Assembly: GCF_014650055.1 (NCBI RefSeq)
Contig: NZ_BMUF01000001.1
Coordinates: 496,001 to 560,000 of the forward strand
DNA from: Streptomyces malachitofuscus
GTDB lineage: Bacteria > Actinomycetota > Actinomycetes > Streptomycetales > Streptomycetaceae
Length of the DNA: 64,000 nt
Reading direction: 5' to 3'
A program made the position numbers and the translations under genes. The notes beneath the pieces were generated by a model. The model made no database searches and was not told where the DNA came from. It saw nothing but the letters and a program-made list of their open reading frames with translations. Of the stretch, positions 18,885 through 27,122 are shown one piece after another (the first letter of the stretch is position 1; every line of letters starts with the position of its first letter).

Positions 18885-19333
18885 CTCCCTGGCTCCAGGG
18901 CACGGGCGCCCGGATCGACTTCGACGGGCCGTGGCTGGTGTTCTCCTGGTGGCGCCGCCGGAACGACCGGGCGTCCGGTCACGGCGGCCGTCTGTACCTG
19001 CCGCCCGAGTGGTGCGTCTCGGTCAGGGGCCGGCTGTCCGCCCGCGACGGCGGCCTGCGCCTGGCGTTCCGGTTCCGGCCCGGCGGGAGAAGCGGCGCCG
19101 ACGTGGTGGCGGAGATCGTCGTCGACGCGGAACGGGCGGAGACGGCCTGGCGGTCCGCCGAGTGGTTCGCGCACGAGTACCGCGTCGAGGACCTCTCCGC
19201 CTCCTGGCGGGACACCGAGCCGGCCACCGCCGAGCGGGAGGAGTCCCGGGACTGGCTCAGCGCTCCCGTCCCGCCGACCACACAGGCCCTCTTCCGCTCG
19301 GTCATGGCCCGCCTGACCGCCGCGGACGTGTGA
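18881..19333 (+). CDS. Small conserved-context protein of unknown function
   Basis: A 150-residue soluble protein starting at GTG 18881, overlapping the vWA stop (GTGA). It is Trp- and Arg-rich at the N-terminus (WLVFSWWRRRND, ~20-31) and appears beta-rich to residue ~90, ending with helical segments. I do not recognise the family. Tight coupling to the vWA gene suggests it belongs to the same complex or pathway. No catalytic motif, signal peptide or membrane segment is visible. Confidence 0.65.
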   Translation: MTPWLQGTGARIDFDGPWLVFSWWRRRNDRASGHGGRLYLPPEWCVSVRGRLSARDGGLRLAFRFRPGGRSGADVVAEIVVDAERAETAWRSAEWFAHEYRVEDLSASWRDTEPATAEREESRDWLSAPVPPTTQALFRSVMARLTAADV

Positions 19334-19346
19334 CCGGGGAGGCAGT

Positions 19347-20327
19347 GTGACCGGGCCGACGTGGCAGTGCTCGGACTGCGACACGTTCAACGGCGCCGGG
19401 GCGCGGGTGTGCACCGTGTGCGACACACCACGGGGCGCGTCCGAACCACCGCCGGGCAAGAAGCCGACCGCCGCGAAGAAGAAGACGGACGCCCCGAAGA
19501 AGAAGACGGCCGCCGCGAGGAAGCCGACCCCCGCGAGAAAGCCGACCCCCGCGAAGAAGACGGCCCACGCCAAGAAGCCGACGCCCGCCAAGAAGACGGC
19601 CCCCGCCAAGAAGACCCCGGCCACCGGAACCCCCGCCGCCGGCACCGTCGTCGGCACGCCGCTGCCCCGGCTGCACGCGCCGGGACTGGAGTGGATGTGC
19701 CCGGTGTGCCACCGTTACGTCGTCGAGGAGATCCGGTGCGACACCTGCGGCACGCTCTGGTCGCGCGCCACCACGACCACCCGAAGCCCCGTGCACGGAG
19801 GCGCCCCGCGCGCGCCGGGCACCGTGCGGCCCACCGCCCCGGAGCCGACCCGCGGGGAGATCGCGACGGCGTGCGGCTGTCTGCTGTTCCTCGCGGCCGC
19901 CGTGGTGACCCTCATCGTCCTGCTGATCGTCAACTGGTCGTCCGTGACATCGTTCGTGACCGGCTCCGACTCCTCGGAACCCTCCCCGGCACCGTCCTGG
20001 GGCGGCTCCTGCCCGAAGCAACTGACCGAGATGATCCCGGAGGGGGCCGGGGCGACGCTCGTCGCCGCCTACAGCCGGGAGGACCTGGAGGAGCGGTACG
20101 CCTTCTGCCGGGCGAAGACGGGGAAGACCTACTACTTCTTCAAGCCGAAGAACGGCGAGCCGTACGGCAGCCCCACGGAGGTGAAGAGGTCCGAAGGCGC
20201 CTACGTGGTCGACTTCTTCCCCCAGAAGACCAGTTACCACTTCGGTGACGGCGAGCTGAAGGCCTACGACGAGGACGGCAAGGAGGTCTGGAACGGCGAC
20301 CTGGTCCCCGAGGCGACCGTCGAGTGA
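19347..20327 (+). CDS. Membrane protein with RanBP2-like zinc finger, lysine-rich tail and second zinc ribbon
   Basis: A 326-residue mosaic. Residues 6-29 carry WQCSDCD...CTVCDTPR, a RanBP2-type (W-C-x2-C...N...C-x2-C) finger, unusual in bacteria. Residues ~38-95 are Lys/Ala/Pro/Thr repeats (KKPTPAKKTAPAKK-like) resembling histone H1 or actinobacterial HupB tails. A second CxxC pair follows (CPVCH...CDTCG, ~113-132). One membrane helix spans ~180-200, and the rest (~205-326) is an extracytoplasmic domain with two Cys. GTG 19347 follows GGGGAGG; the gene starts 13 bp after the previous stop. The role is unknown; a membrane-linked partner of the upstream kinase/phosphatase is plausible. Confidence 0.75.
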   Translation: MTGPTWQCSDCDTFNGAGARVCTVCDTPRGASEPPPGKKPTAAKKKTDAPKKKTAAARKPTPARKPTPAKKTAHAKKPTPAKKTAPAKKTPATGTPAAGTVVGTPLPRLHAPGLEWMCPVCHRYVVEEIRCDTCGTLWSRATTTTRSPVHGGAPRAPGTVRPTAPEPTRGEIATACGCLLFLAAAVVTLIVLLIVNWSSVTSFVTGSDSSEPSPAPSWGGSCPKQLTEMIPEGAGATLVAAYSREDLEERYAFCRAKTGKTYYFFKPKNGEPYGSPTEVKRSEGAYVVDFFPQKTSYHFGDGELKAYDEDGKEVWNGDLVPEATVE

Positions 20328-20348
20328 CGGCCCCGGCCGGGTCCACGG

Positions 20349-21131
20349 TCAGGAGTGGGTGACCGTGATGCGGGACATGCGGACCTCGCCGTGGTTGTCG
20401 CCGTCGCACGGCTCCGAGTTGTCGCAGTTGGCCTGCGTATAGGCGCCCGCCTTGAAGTAGTTGGTGTCGCCCTCGTGACGGATCGTCGTCTCGAACCGGC
20501 CGTCGAAGTACGCGTCGATCTTCCCGTCCCCCGCCACGAACCGGGCCTCGAACTCCGTGCCCAGCGTGTAGTCGTCGGTGACGAGGTGGTGATGACGGTC
20601 GTCGCCGTCGGTGATGTAGAGGCTGCGGCCCTCGAGACGGAAGACGGTGACGTCGTCGTCCCCGCCGTGCACCTGGGCGCCGACCAGGTACGGCCGTTCC
20701 TCGGGCAGCGCCGTGAACGCCTCCCTGACCACCAGGGTGTGGGTGCCGTCCGTGGTGGACCACGCGGCCTCGTCCGCCCCGCCGTCGGTCATCTCCCGCA
20801 GTTCGGCACGCGGATAGGCGGAACCGCCCGTCGTCACGCCGTCGACGGCGGCCCGGAACCGGACCGCGTCGCAGTCCGGCTCCGCCCGGAACCAGGGGGC
20901 GGCGGAGAAGGTCGCCAGACCGGGTTGGGTGATCTCCGTGGGGTCCTTCTCCTCGCCGGTGGGCAGCGTCAGCTTCCAGTCGGTCAGGTCGAGCACCTCG
21001 GACGGGTACGCGCAGCGGGTGGCCGTCCGCTCGCCCGGGGCCGGGGTGACGGCCTGGGCGGACAGTGTGAACGCGGCGGCCGAGACGGCGGCGGTGACGC
21101 CCGCGAGTACGACGGTCCGGGTGCGCGGCAT
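20349..21131 (-). CDS. Secreted alginate lyase, polysaccharide lyase family 7
   Basis: A 260-residue protein with a Sec signal peptide (residues 1-27, ending ...SAQA). Three PL7 motifs are present: PRAELRE (~106), GAQVHGG (~147, QxH) and YFKAGAYTQ (~233-241). These form the substrate cleft and catalytic residues that cut alginate or related polyuronates by beta-elimination. Cys pairs near both ends could be disulphides. ATG 21131 is the clear start. It is divergent from the receptor kinase at 21353 and convergent with the phosphorylation operon, so it looks like a separate insertion in the island. Confidence 0.9.
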   Translation of the reverse strand: MPRTRTVVLAGVTAAVSAAAFTLSAQAVTPAPGERTATRCAYPSEVLDLTDWKLTLPTGEEKDPTEITQPGLATFSAAPWFRAEPDCDAVRFRAAVDGVTTGGSAYPRAELREMTDGGADEAAWSTTDGTHTLVVREAFTALPEERPYLVGAQVHGGDDDVTVFRLEGRSLYITDGDDRHHHLVTDDYTLGTEFEARFVAGDGKIDAYFDGRFETTIRHEGDTNYFKAGAYTQANCDNSEPCDGDNHGEVRMSRITVTHS

Positions 21132-21352
21132 GACGGCTCTCCTCGTGGGGGGCGGTGGGTCGGCGCGTACCGTAGGCGCCGCCGCAGGGACCGGTCCCGG
21201 CAGCCTCCCGGCGTCACCCCCTTCCGCGGATGCGTGCGACTGATGAAGGCTCTGGGTAGAGCCTGCACAGGGTCCGCGGGTCCCAGTAGGTTCGTTCCTG
21301 AGCGCGGCCCTGCGCCGTGTGCGTTCCGGACCCGACCGAGGGGGGAAGATCC

Positions 21353-23287
21353 GTGCGTTCGGGGGAGCTGTTCGCCGACCGCTACGTCCTGAAGGAGGTC
21401 GTCGGCGCGGGGCGCGGCGGCGACGTGTGGCTGGCCCACGACACGGTGGTGGGCCAGGACGTCGCACTGAAACGGGAGCGGACGGACAGCGGGGACGAGG
21501 CGGCGGTGCGGCGGCTGCTGGGCGAACCGCGCGCCATGGCAAAGTTCCGGGAGCATCCCCACGTCGTGACGCTGTACGACGTCGTGGCCGTGGAGCAGGA
21601 CGGGGACGGACCGAGGACGTACTGGTTCGTCATGGAGTACGTGCCCGGCGGGGGCCTGGACCGGCAGCCGCCGGTCGCTCCCGCGCGGGCGGCCCGGATC
21701 GGCGCCCAGCTCGCCGACGCGCTGAGCGCCCTGCACGAGGCGGGCATCGTCCACTGCGACGTCAAGCCTGCGAACATCGGCCTCACCCGGCAAGGGGCCG
21801 CGAAGTTACTGGACTTCGGCGCCGCCCACCGGGTCGGCGGCAGCGAGACGATCACCGTCGGCGGCCCGTTCAGCTTCACCCCGGACTACGCCGCCCCCGA
21901 ACTGGCCCGGGGCAACGTGCCGCGGCCGGCCTCGGACGTGTTCTGCCTCGGCGCCACCCTGCACGCGCTGGTCACCGGAGCGCCGCCGCGCGGTGACGCC
22001 GCAGAGGACGACGCCCGTCCCGCCCTGGGCCAGGACGGCACGGACGCCGAGCGGCTGAGGTACTGGAAGGCCGAGCAGGGCGTCGTGGAGCTGGACGCCG
22101 ACGCCCTGGGACCGCTGTATCCCGTGCTCGCCGCCATGCTCCACCGCGACCCGCGGCAACGCCCGGACGACGCCGAGGCCCAGCGGCTCCTGGAGGAAGC
22201 AGCCGGAACCGGCCCGGACCCCGCTCGCGGACCGGCCGCCACCGGCACCGTCCCCGGGCCGCGCAGACGGCGCCGGCCCCTGATCGCCGGCGCGCTCGGC
22301 GTCAGCGCCGTGCTGGCCCTCGGCCTCGCCGTCCTCCCCGGCCACGGCGACGACGGGAAGGCGGCCGGCTCCCCGCACGGCCAGAGCCGGCAGGACGAGA
22401 ACGCCTCCGACGGGGAACCGCAGGCCCTCATCGGCGATCCGCACACGGCCGACGTGTGCGCCCTGACCGACCCCGCCGCCCTCGACCGGTTCGGCGACGG
22501 CGACGTGCGCGTGGACGTCGACTACGGGAACTTCGACCGCTGCGACGTGCTCGTCGGCATCGACGACGCAACGCGGATCGACGTCTCCGTCGGCCTGCTG
22601 CGCGGACCGCGGCCCGAGGGCTCGGAGCCCTCCCGCACGATCGGAAGCATCGGCATCCGCCAGGAGCAGGCGGAGAGCGACGAGTGCAAGCTGCTGCTCA
22701 CGTCCGACCGCGACACCGGGGACGCGCTCGTCGAGGTCCGCGTCAACATGGGCAAGGGCACCGTGGTCGGCGGCAACGCCACCCTGTGCACGGTCGCCTA
22801 CGAGGCGGCCGGGAGCGCGGCGGAGGTCCTCGACTCCGGTCCCGTCCCCCGCCGCTCGCCCGGCTACCCGCGCACCTCGCTGGCCTGGGCGGACGCCTGC
22901 GCACTGCTCGACGCGGAGGCGCTGTCCGCCGTTCCCGGCCTCAAGGCCGACGTCCCGGAGGTGGGCATCGCGAACTGGAGCTGCGCGTGGTCGAGCGACG
23001 TCGACGAGCTGGAGGCGGAGGTGAGCTTCTTCCGCGATCAGCCCAAGTCCGCGGCGGACGGCGCCACGGCCGTCAGGCTCAGCGGCTACCGCACGGTCAT
23101 CGCACCGGACGACGACGGCGACTCGTGCACCGCCTTCGTCGAGTACCGCAGATACAGCGGCCAGGACGCCCGGACGGCGGCCGAGATGGTGCGGCTGGAC
23201 GTCGGCGGACGCAGGCCCACGGCCGAACTCTGCGCGACGGCGGAGGATTTGGCCGGCTCCGCGGCCGCCGGACTCCGCACGCGCTGA
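21353..23287 (+). CDS. Receptor-type Ser/Thr protein kinase with duplicated extracytoplasmic sensor
   Basis: A 644-residue PknB-like kinase. Visible are the glycine loop GAGRGGDVW (~17-25), the VALK lysine (~40), IVHCDVKPANIGL (~137), LLDFGAAH (~155) and PDYAAPEL (~180). A single membrane helix lies at ~306-326 after a basic stretch. Outside are two copies of a Cys-containing domain (CALTDPAAL...RC and CALLDAEAL...WSCAWS), each resembling DUF3558-like sensor domains. GTG 21353 follows GAGGGGGGA; an earlier in-frame GTG at 21317 is less likely. It is convergent with the FHA gene only 3 bp away, suggesting a kinase/reader pair. Ligand unknown. Confidence 0.88.
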   Translation: MRSGELFADRYVLKEVVGAGRGGDVWLAHDTVVGQDVALKRERTDSGDEAAVRRLLGEPRAMAKFREHPHVVTLYDVVAVEQDGDGPRTYWFVMEYVPGGGLDRQPPVAPARAARIGAQLADALSALHEAGIVHCDVKPANIGLTRQGAAKLLDFGAAHRVGGSETITVGGPFSFTPDYAAPELARGNVPRPASDVFCLGATLHALVTGAPPRGDAAEDDARPALGQDGTDAERLRYWKAEQGVVELDADALGPLYPVLAAMLHRDPRQRPDDAEAQRLLEEAAGTGPDPARGPAATGTVPGPRRRRRPLIAGALGVSAVLALGLAVLPGHGDDGKAAGSPHGQSRQDENASDGEPQALIGDPHTADVCALTDPAALDRFGDGDVRVDVDYGNFDRCDVLVGIDDATRIDVSVGLLRGPRPEGSEPSRTIGSIGIRQEQAESDECKLLLTSDRDTGDALVEVRVNMGKGTVVGGNATLCTVAYEAAGSAAEVLDSGPVPRRSPGYPRTSLAWADACALLDAEALSAVPGLKADVPEVGIANWSCAWSSDVDELEAEVSFFRDQPKSAADGATAVRLSGYRTVIAPDDDGDSCTAFVEYRRYSGQDARTAAEMVRLDVGGRRPTAELCATAEDLAGSAAAGLRTR

Positions 23288-23290
23288 CGC

Positions 23291-24079
23291 TCAGGGGGCG
23301 GAGTCCGGCCAGTCGGCGTCGTCCTCCATCAGGTCCAGGTCCGGCGGCACCAGGGTCGTCGACTCCACCAGCCCCTTGATCAGGTTGTGCAGCAGACTGT
23401 TGTCGGCGGGCCGGCCCTGCGACTTGTCGTGCAACAACGGGTACCGGAAACCCGTGTGGTGCAGTCGCCGGCGCACGGCCTCGATCCGGTGCTCGATCCT
23501 GCGCTCGGTCCAGTTGCCGTCCGGACGGAGGTAGGCGAGCTGCTTGGCGGCCACGGCGTACGACAGGGGACGCGGATCCTCCTCGTACAGCAGATAGCGC
23601 TGCCCGAGGACGATCAGCAGCAGCCGTTCGTCGTCGTCGAGGGCCCACGTCTCCGGCCGGACCGTCTCCGCCCGCCGCCGCGACACCGGCCCCTGGTCGT
23701 CGTGGCCGGCCACATACAGTTCGACCAGGTGCTCCCGGTAGCCGGAGCCCTTCACGAACAACGGGGTGTAGCCGGTGGCGAGCGGCACCGGCTCGGTGCT
23801 CAGGTGCAGCATCCGGCCCCGGGGCAGCCGCACGAGCTGCTGCCCGGTGTTGCGCAGCCACCACATCCCCCGCCGGTACGTCAGCTCGCCGTGCCGCCGG
23901 CTGACCCGCAGATCGTCCACGCCCACCCCGAGGTCCACGTCCGGTTCCTCACCGCGCCCGAAGCGGACCGTCAGTCCCTGGCGGGGCGGAGCGCTGAGCT
24001 CCCCGGTGACCGTACGGGCGTGCAGGGTCCCCGGCGCGGCGGACGCGACACCACGCGCGAGGCTGGCGGAGAGGGGCAT
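23291..24079 (-). CDS. FHA-domain protein with C-terminal winged-helix-like domain
   Basis: A 262-residue protein. Residues ~35-110 form an FHA domain (VRFGRG near 41, DLRVSRRHGELTYR near 58, WWLRNTG near 74), the phosphothreonine-binding fold. Residues ~155-235 look like a winged helix (YAVAAKQLAYLRPDGNW, RRIEHRIEAVRRRL). The tail is acidic. ATG 24079 follows GAGGAGA. It would read phosphorylation made by the neighbouring kinases and could turn it into DNA binding; that link is inferred from position. The FHA call is firm, the winged-helix call moderate. Confidence 0.82.
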   Translation of the reverse strand: MPLSASLARGVASAAPGTLHARTVTGELSAPPRQGLTVRFGRGEEPDVDLGVGVDDLRVSRRHGELTYRRGMWWLRNTGQQLVRLPRGRMLHLSTEPVPLATGYTPLFVKGSGYREHLVELYVAGHDDQGPVSRRRAETVRPETWALDDDERLLLIVLGQRYLLYEEDPRPLSYAVAAKQLAYLRPDGNWTERRIEHRIEAVRRRLHHTGFRYPLLHDKSQGRPADNSLLHNLIKGLVESTTLVPPDLDLMEDDADWPDSAP

Positions 24080-24259
24080 CGCTGGTCTCCTCGGTCCGGG
24101 GCTCGCGTACGACTGACCAGTGTCCGCGACCGGCGCGGGACCCCTCCCCGGCCACGTCCGCACGCGGGACGGGCACCGGGAACACGGCCGCCCCTCGGAC
24201 CGCCCACGCCGCTTCCGTAGGGTATGAGGGTCGCTTCACAGGTGCGGACGGGGATGGAC

Positions 24260-25075
24260 ATGTGCGGACGGTACGCGGCCAGTCGCAGGCCCGAGGATCT
24301 CGCCGGTATCTTCGAGATCGAGAAGTGGGAGCCCGAGGAGACCCTGGAGCCCGACTACAACGTGGCGCCGACCAAGGAGGTCTACGCCGTACTCGACCGT
24401 GCCCTGAAGGACTCGCAGGACCCGCGCCCGGTCCGCCAGCTGCGGAAACTGAAGTGGGGACTGGTGCCCTCGTGGTCCAAGACCCCCGAGGGCGGCGCCC
24501 GGATGATCAACGCCCGCGCGGAGACCGTCCACGAGAAGCCGTCCTACCGCCGCGCCTTCTCCTCCCGGCGCTGCATCCTCCCGGCCGACGGCTACTACGA
24601 GTGGGTCACCGGCAAGCAGGAGCGGGACCTGGAGGTCGAGGGGAAGAAGAAGCGGCCCCGCAAGCAGCCCTACTTCGTGACGCCGGCCGACGGCTCGGTC
24701 TTCGCCATGGCCGGGCTGTACGAGTTCTGGCGGGACCGGACGCTGCCGGACGACCACCCGGGGGCATGGTGGGTGACGTGCTCCGTCATCACCACCGAGG
24801 CGGAGACCGATCCGCTCGCCGTGTCCCCCGCGGACGGCCCGCACGCCCTCGCCGAGATCCACCCGCGGATGCCGCTGATGCTGACCCCGGACCGCTGGGA
24901 CGCCTGGCTGGACCCGTCCCGCACGGACGCCGACGAGCTCCGCGAACTGCTCGCCCCGCCGCCCCCCGGCCTGATGCGCGCCTACCCGGTCACCACGGCC
25001 GTCAGCAACGTCCGCAACAACGGGCCGGAGCTGCTGAAGGAGCTGGCCGCGCCGGAAGAGGGCACACTCTTCTGA
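24260..25075 (+). CDS. yedK: SRAP/YedK abasic-site DNA-protein crosslink protein
   Basis: A 271-residue SOS-response-associated peptidase family protein. The catalytic cysteine must be residue 2 after Met removal; ATG 24260 gives MCGRY, so this start is preferred over ATG 24254. Other family residues visible are Asn in YNVAP (~35), WGLVPSW (~70), NARAET (~87), the conserved Glu in GYYEW (~113) and HPRMP (~203). It forms a thiazolidine crosslink with abasic sites in single-stranded DNA and so protects them. The next gene starts 2 bp downstream, probably cotranscribed. Confidence 0.93.
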   Translation: MCGRYAASRRPEDLAGIFEIEKWEPEETLEPDYNVAPTKEVYAVLDRALKDSQDPRPVRQLRKLKWGLVPSWSKTPEGGARMINARAETVHEKPSYRRAFSSRRCILPADGYYEWVTGKQERDLEVEGKKKRPRKQPYFVTPADGSVFAMAGLYEFWRDRTLPDDHPGAWWVTCSVITTEAETDPLAVSPADGPHALAEIHPRMPLMLTPDRWDAWLDPSRTDADELRELLAPPPPGLMRAYPVTTAVSNVRNNGPELLKELAAPEEGTLF

Positions 25076-25076
25076 C

Positions 25077-25727
25077 GTGACCTCCGACACGACAGACACG
25101 GTTCAGAGCGTCGAGACGGACGCCGGCACCGCCCGCGTCACCTGGCACTGCGCCGTGCGCCGCGCCCGCCTCGTCCTCGCGCTGAGCCACGGCGCCGGCG
25201 GCGGCATCGGCGCCAGGGACCTCCAGGCGCTCGCGCGCGAGCTGCCCGCCCACGGCGTGACCGTCGCGCTCGTGGAACAGCCCTGGCGGGTGGCCGGCAA
25301 GAAGGTCGCCCCCGCCCCGAAGACCCTGGACACCGGCTGGCGGGGCATCTGGCCCGCCCTGACCGGGCCCGGCCTGCCGGTGATCGCGGGCGGACGCAGC
25401 GCCGGCGCCCGCGTGGCCTGCCGCACCGCCGGGGAACTCGGCGCCCACGCGGTGCTCGCCCTGAGCTTCCCCCTGCATCCGCCCGGGAAGCCGGAGAAGT
25501 CCCGGGCCGACGAGCTGCTGGGCGCCGGGGTGCCCACCCTCGTCGTCCAGGGCGGCAACGACCCGTTCGGCACGCCCGCGGAGTTCCCCGAGGGGACCTA
25601 CGAACTCGTGGAGGTGCCCCACGGCGATCACGGCCTCGCCGTGCCCAAACGGGCGGAGCTCACGCAGGAGGAGGCCGTGGCGGTCGTCACGGACGCGGTC
25701 GTGCGGTGGACCGGCGCGCTCGGCTGA
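25077..25727 (+). CDS. Alpha/beta-hydrolase family protein
   Basis: A 216-residue predicted hydrolase of the dienelactone-hydrolase/KANL3-Tex30-like type. [10 protein letters not shown] (~37-46) is the oxyanion strand and loop, GGRSAGAR (~103) holds the nucleophile Ser in GxSxG form, and HGDHGLAV (~182) supplies the His. GTG 25077 lies two bases after the upstream stop. It ends just before the SigR-dependent promoter, which may overlap its termination region. Substrate unknown. Confidence 0.82.
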
Positions 25728-25733
25728 GACGCC

Positions 25734-25760
25734 GGGAATGCCCGGGCGGCCTCCGCTGTT
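25734..25760 (+). promoter_or_regulatory. SigR-dependent promoter (sigRp2-type)
   Basis: GGGAAT (25734-25739) and GTT (25758-25760) are separated by exactly 18 bases, the published SigR consensus GGAAT-N18-GTT. Transcription from here would include the ATG at 25819 and allow positive autoregulation of sigR under thiol oxidation, as known in S. coelicolor. Confidence 0.88.
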
Positions 25761-25818
25761 GGGACGGACGTATGTGCCGGTCAACGGCACCGCCGTCGTA
25801 GGAGAGGAAGTCCGCCGC

Positions 25819-25983
25819 ATGGGTTCCACGTTCTGCCCGAGCCGCAGTGCCCGCGCCGACCTGGACTGGACGGTGCTGCACGCGGCCAAGACCGCCCCGA
25901 TTCGGGCGGCGGGCGGACCGGATCGTCGTCTATCCTCCGATTCGGGCGAGACCGGTTTCGGTCTCGCGACAACATTGGAGGAG
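25819..25983 (+). other. 55-codon N-terminal extension giving the longer isoform SigR'
   Basis: An in-frame ATG at 25819 follows GGAGAGGAAG by eight bases and reads through to GTG 25984, adding exactly 55 residues to SigR. In S. coelicolor an unstable isoform (sigma-R') with a 55-residue extension is made from the SigR-dependent promoter and amplifies the response transiently. The extension contains one Cys and several Arg/Ser residues. Conservation of length and ribosome site supports the same mechanism here. Confidence 0.82.
25946..25967 (+). other. Perfect 9-bp hairpin ahead of the SigR start
   Basis: GCGAGACCG and CGGTCTCGC form a perfect stem closed by a 4-base loop (GTTT). It ends 16 bases before GTG 25984 and about 10 before its GGAGGAG ribosome site, while lying inside the coding region of the longer isoform. 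It could influence the ratio of the two isoforms or mRNA stability; no function is demonstrated. Confidence 0.6.
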
Positions 25984-26670
25984 GTGGGTCCGGTTCCCGG
26001 TACCGACGCAGGGACCGAACACGGCCAGGCGGAGCAGCCCGAGGGCCGGGGCGGCACGGGCGCGGAGTCGACCGCGGAGCGCAGCGCGCGCTTCGAGCGG
26101 GACGCGCTCGAGTTCCTCGACCAGATGTACTCGGCCGCGCTGCGCATGACGCGCAACCCGGCCGACGCCGAGGACCTGGTGCAGGAGACGTACGCCAAGG
26201 CGTACGCGTCCTTCCACCAGTTCCGCGAGGGCACCAACCTCAAGGCGTGGCTGTACCGGATCCTCACCAACACCTTCATCAACTCGTACCGCAAGAAGCA
26301 GCGCGAACCCCAGCGCAGCGCGGCCGAGGAGATCGAGGACTGGCAGCTCGCCCGCGCCGAGTCGCACATGTCCACGGGTCTGCGCTCCGCGGAGTCGCAG
26401 GCGCTGGACCACCTGCCCGACTCGGACGTCAAGGAAGCACTGCAGGCGATCCCCGAGGAGTTCCGCATCGCGGTGTATCTCGCCGATGTCGAGGGCTTTG
26501 CCTACAAGGAGATCGCGGACATCATGGGGACACCCATCGGTACGGTGATGTCCCGACTGCACCGGGGCCGCCGCCAGCTGCGCGGCATGCTCGAGGACTA
26601 CGCGCGTGAGCGCGGACTGGTCCCGGCCGGTGCCGGAGAGTCGAACGAAGCGAAAGGCTCGGGGTCATGA
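25984..26670 (+). CDS. sigR: RNA polymerase sigma factor SigR (thiol-oxidative stress, ECF)
   Basis: A 228-residue ECF sigma factor. Region 2 (residues ~35-105) holds [20 protein letters not shown] and [19 protein letters not shown]; region 4 (~140-205) holds [17 protein letters not shown] and [23 protein letters not shown]. It recognises GGAAT-N18-GTT promoters of thioredoxin, mycothiol and proteostasis genes. The start GTG 25984 follows GGAGGAG and corresponds to the S. coelicolor N-terminus MGPV. It overlaps rsrA by ATGA, so sigma and anti-sigma are coupled in translation. Two promoters are likely: the SigR site at 25734 and a constitutive one near the TATCCT at 25931. Confidence 0.97.
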
Positions 26671-26978
26671 GCTGCGGAGAGCCGCACGAGACGGATTGCA
26701 GCGAAATCCTCGATCATCTCTACGAGTTCCTCGACCGTGAGATGCCGGATGCCGACTGTGTGAAGTTCGAGCACCACTTCGAGGAATGCTCGCCGTGCCT
26801 GGAGAAGTACGGGCTCGAGCAGGCGGTGAAGAAGCTGGTCAAGCGCTGCTGCGGGCAGGACGACGTGCCCGGCGACCTGCGCTCCAAGGTCATGGGCCGG
26901 ATCGACCTGATCCGCTCCGGCCAGGCCGTGCCCGACCAGGACGTCACGGCCTCGGGGGCCACGCCGCAGGAGTCCTGA
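26667..26978 (+). CDS. rsrA: Zinc-binding anti-sigma factor RsrA
   Basis: A 103-residue ZAS-family anti-sigma factor. The motif HHFEECSPC (residues ~36-44) supplies H-x3-C-x2-C, and Cys11 is the usual fourth zinc ligand and redox partner; Cys3, Cys31 and CC near 61 are additional thiols. Reduced zinc-RsrA binds SigR; disulphide formation ejects zinc and releases it. ATG 26667 overlaps the sigR stop. The tail after residue 80 is not conserved. Confidence 0.96.
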
Positions 26979-27040
26979 CACCTCACCGTGTTCCCGGCGC
27001 GTGTCACTCGTACGTGCTAATCCGCGGGTTATCGGCCCGT

Positions 27041-27056
27041 GGAGGCACCTGCCTCC
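27041..27056. repeat. Perfect inverted repeat between rsrA and the HD-GYP gene
   Basis: GGAGGCA-CC-TGCCTCC, a 7-2-7 palindrome in the 144-bp gap. It could be a regulatory site for the downstream operon or a short hairpin after rsrA. The 2-base centre makes a stable RNA loop unlikely, which favours a protein site. Confidence 0.45.
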
Positions 27057-27122
27057 GGCCTAGGCTCCAGAGCCTGGCAGACGGCGGACGACTGCCGCAG
27101 GCACGGTCGGGGGTGGGGGCTC

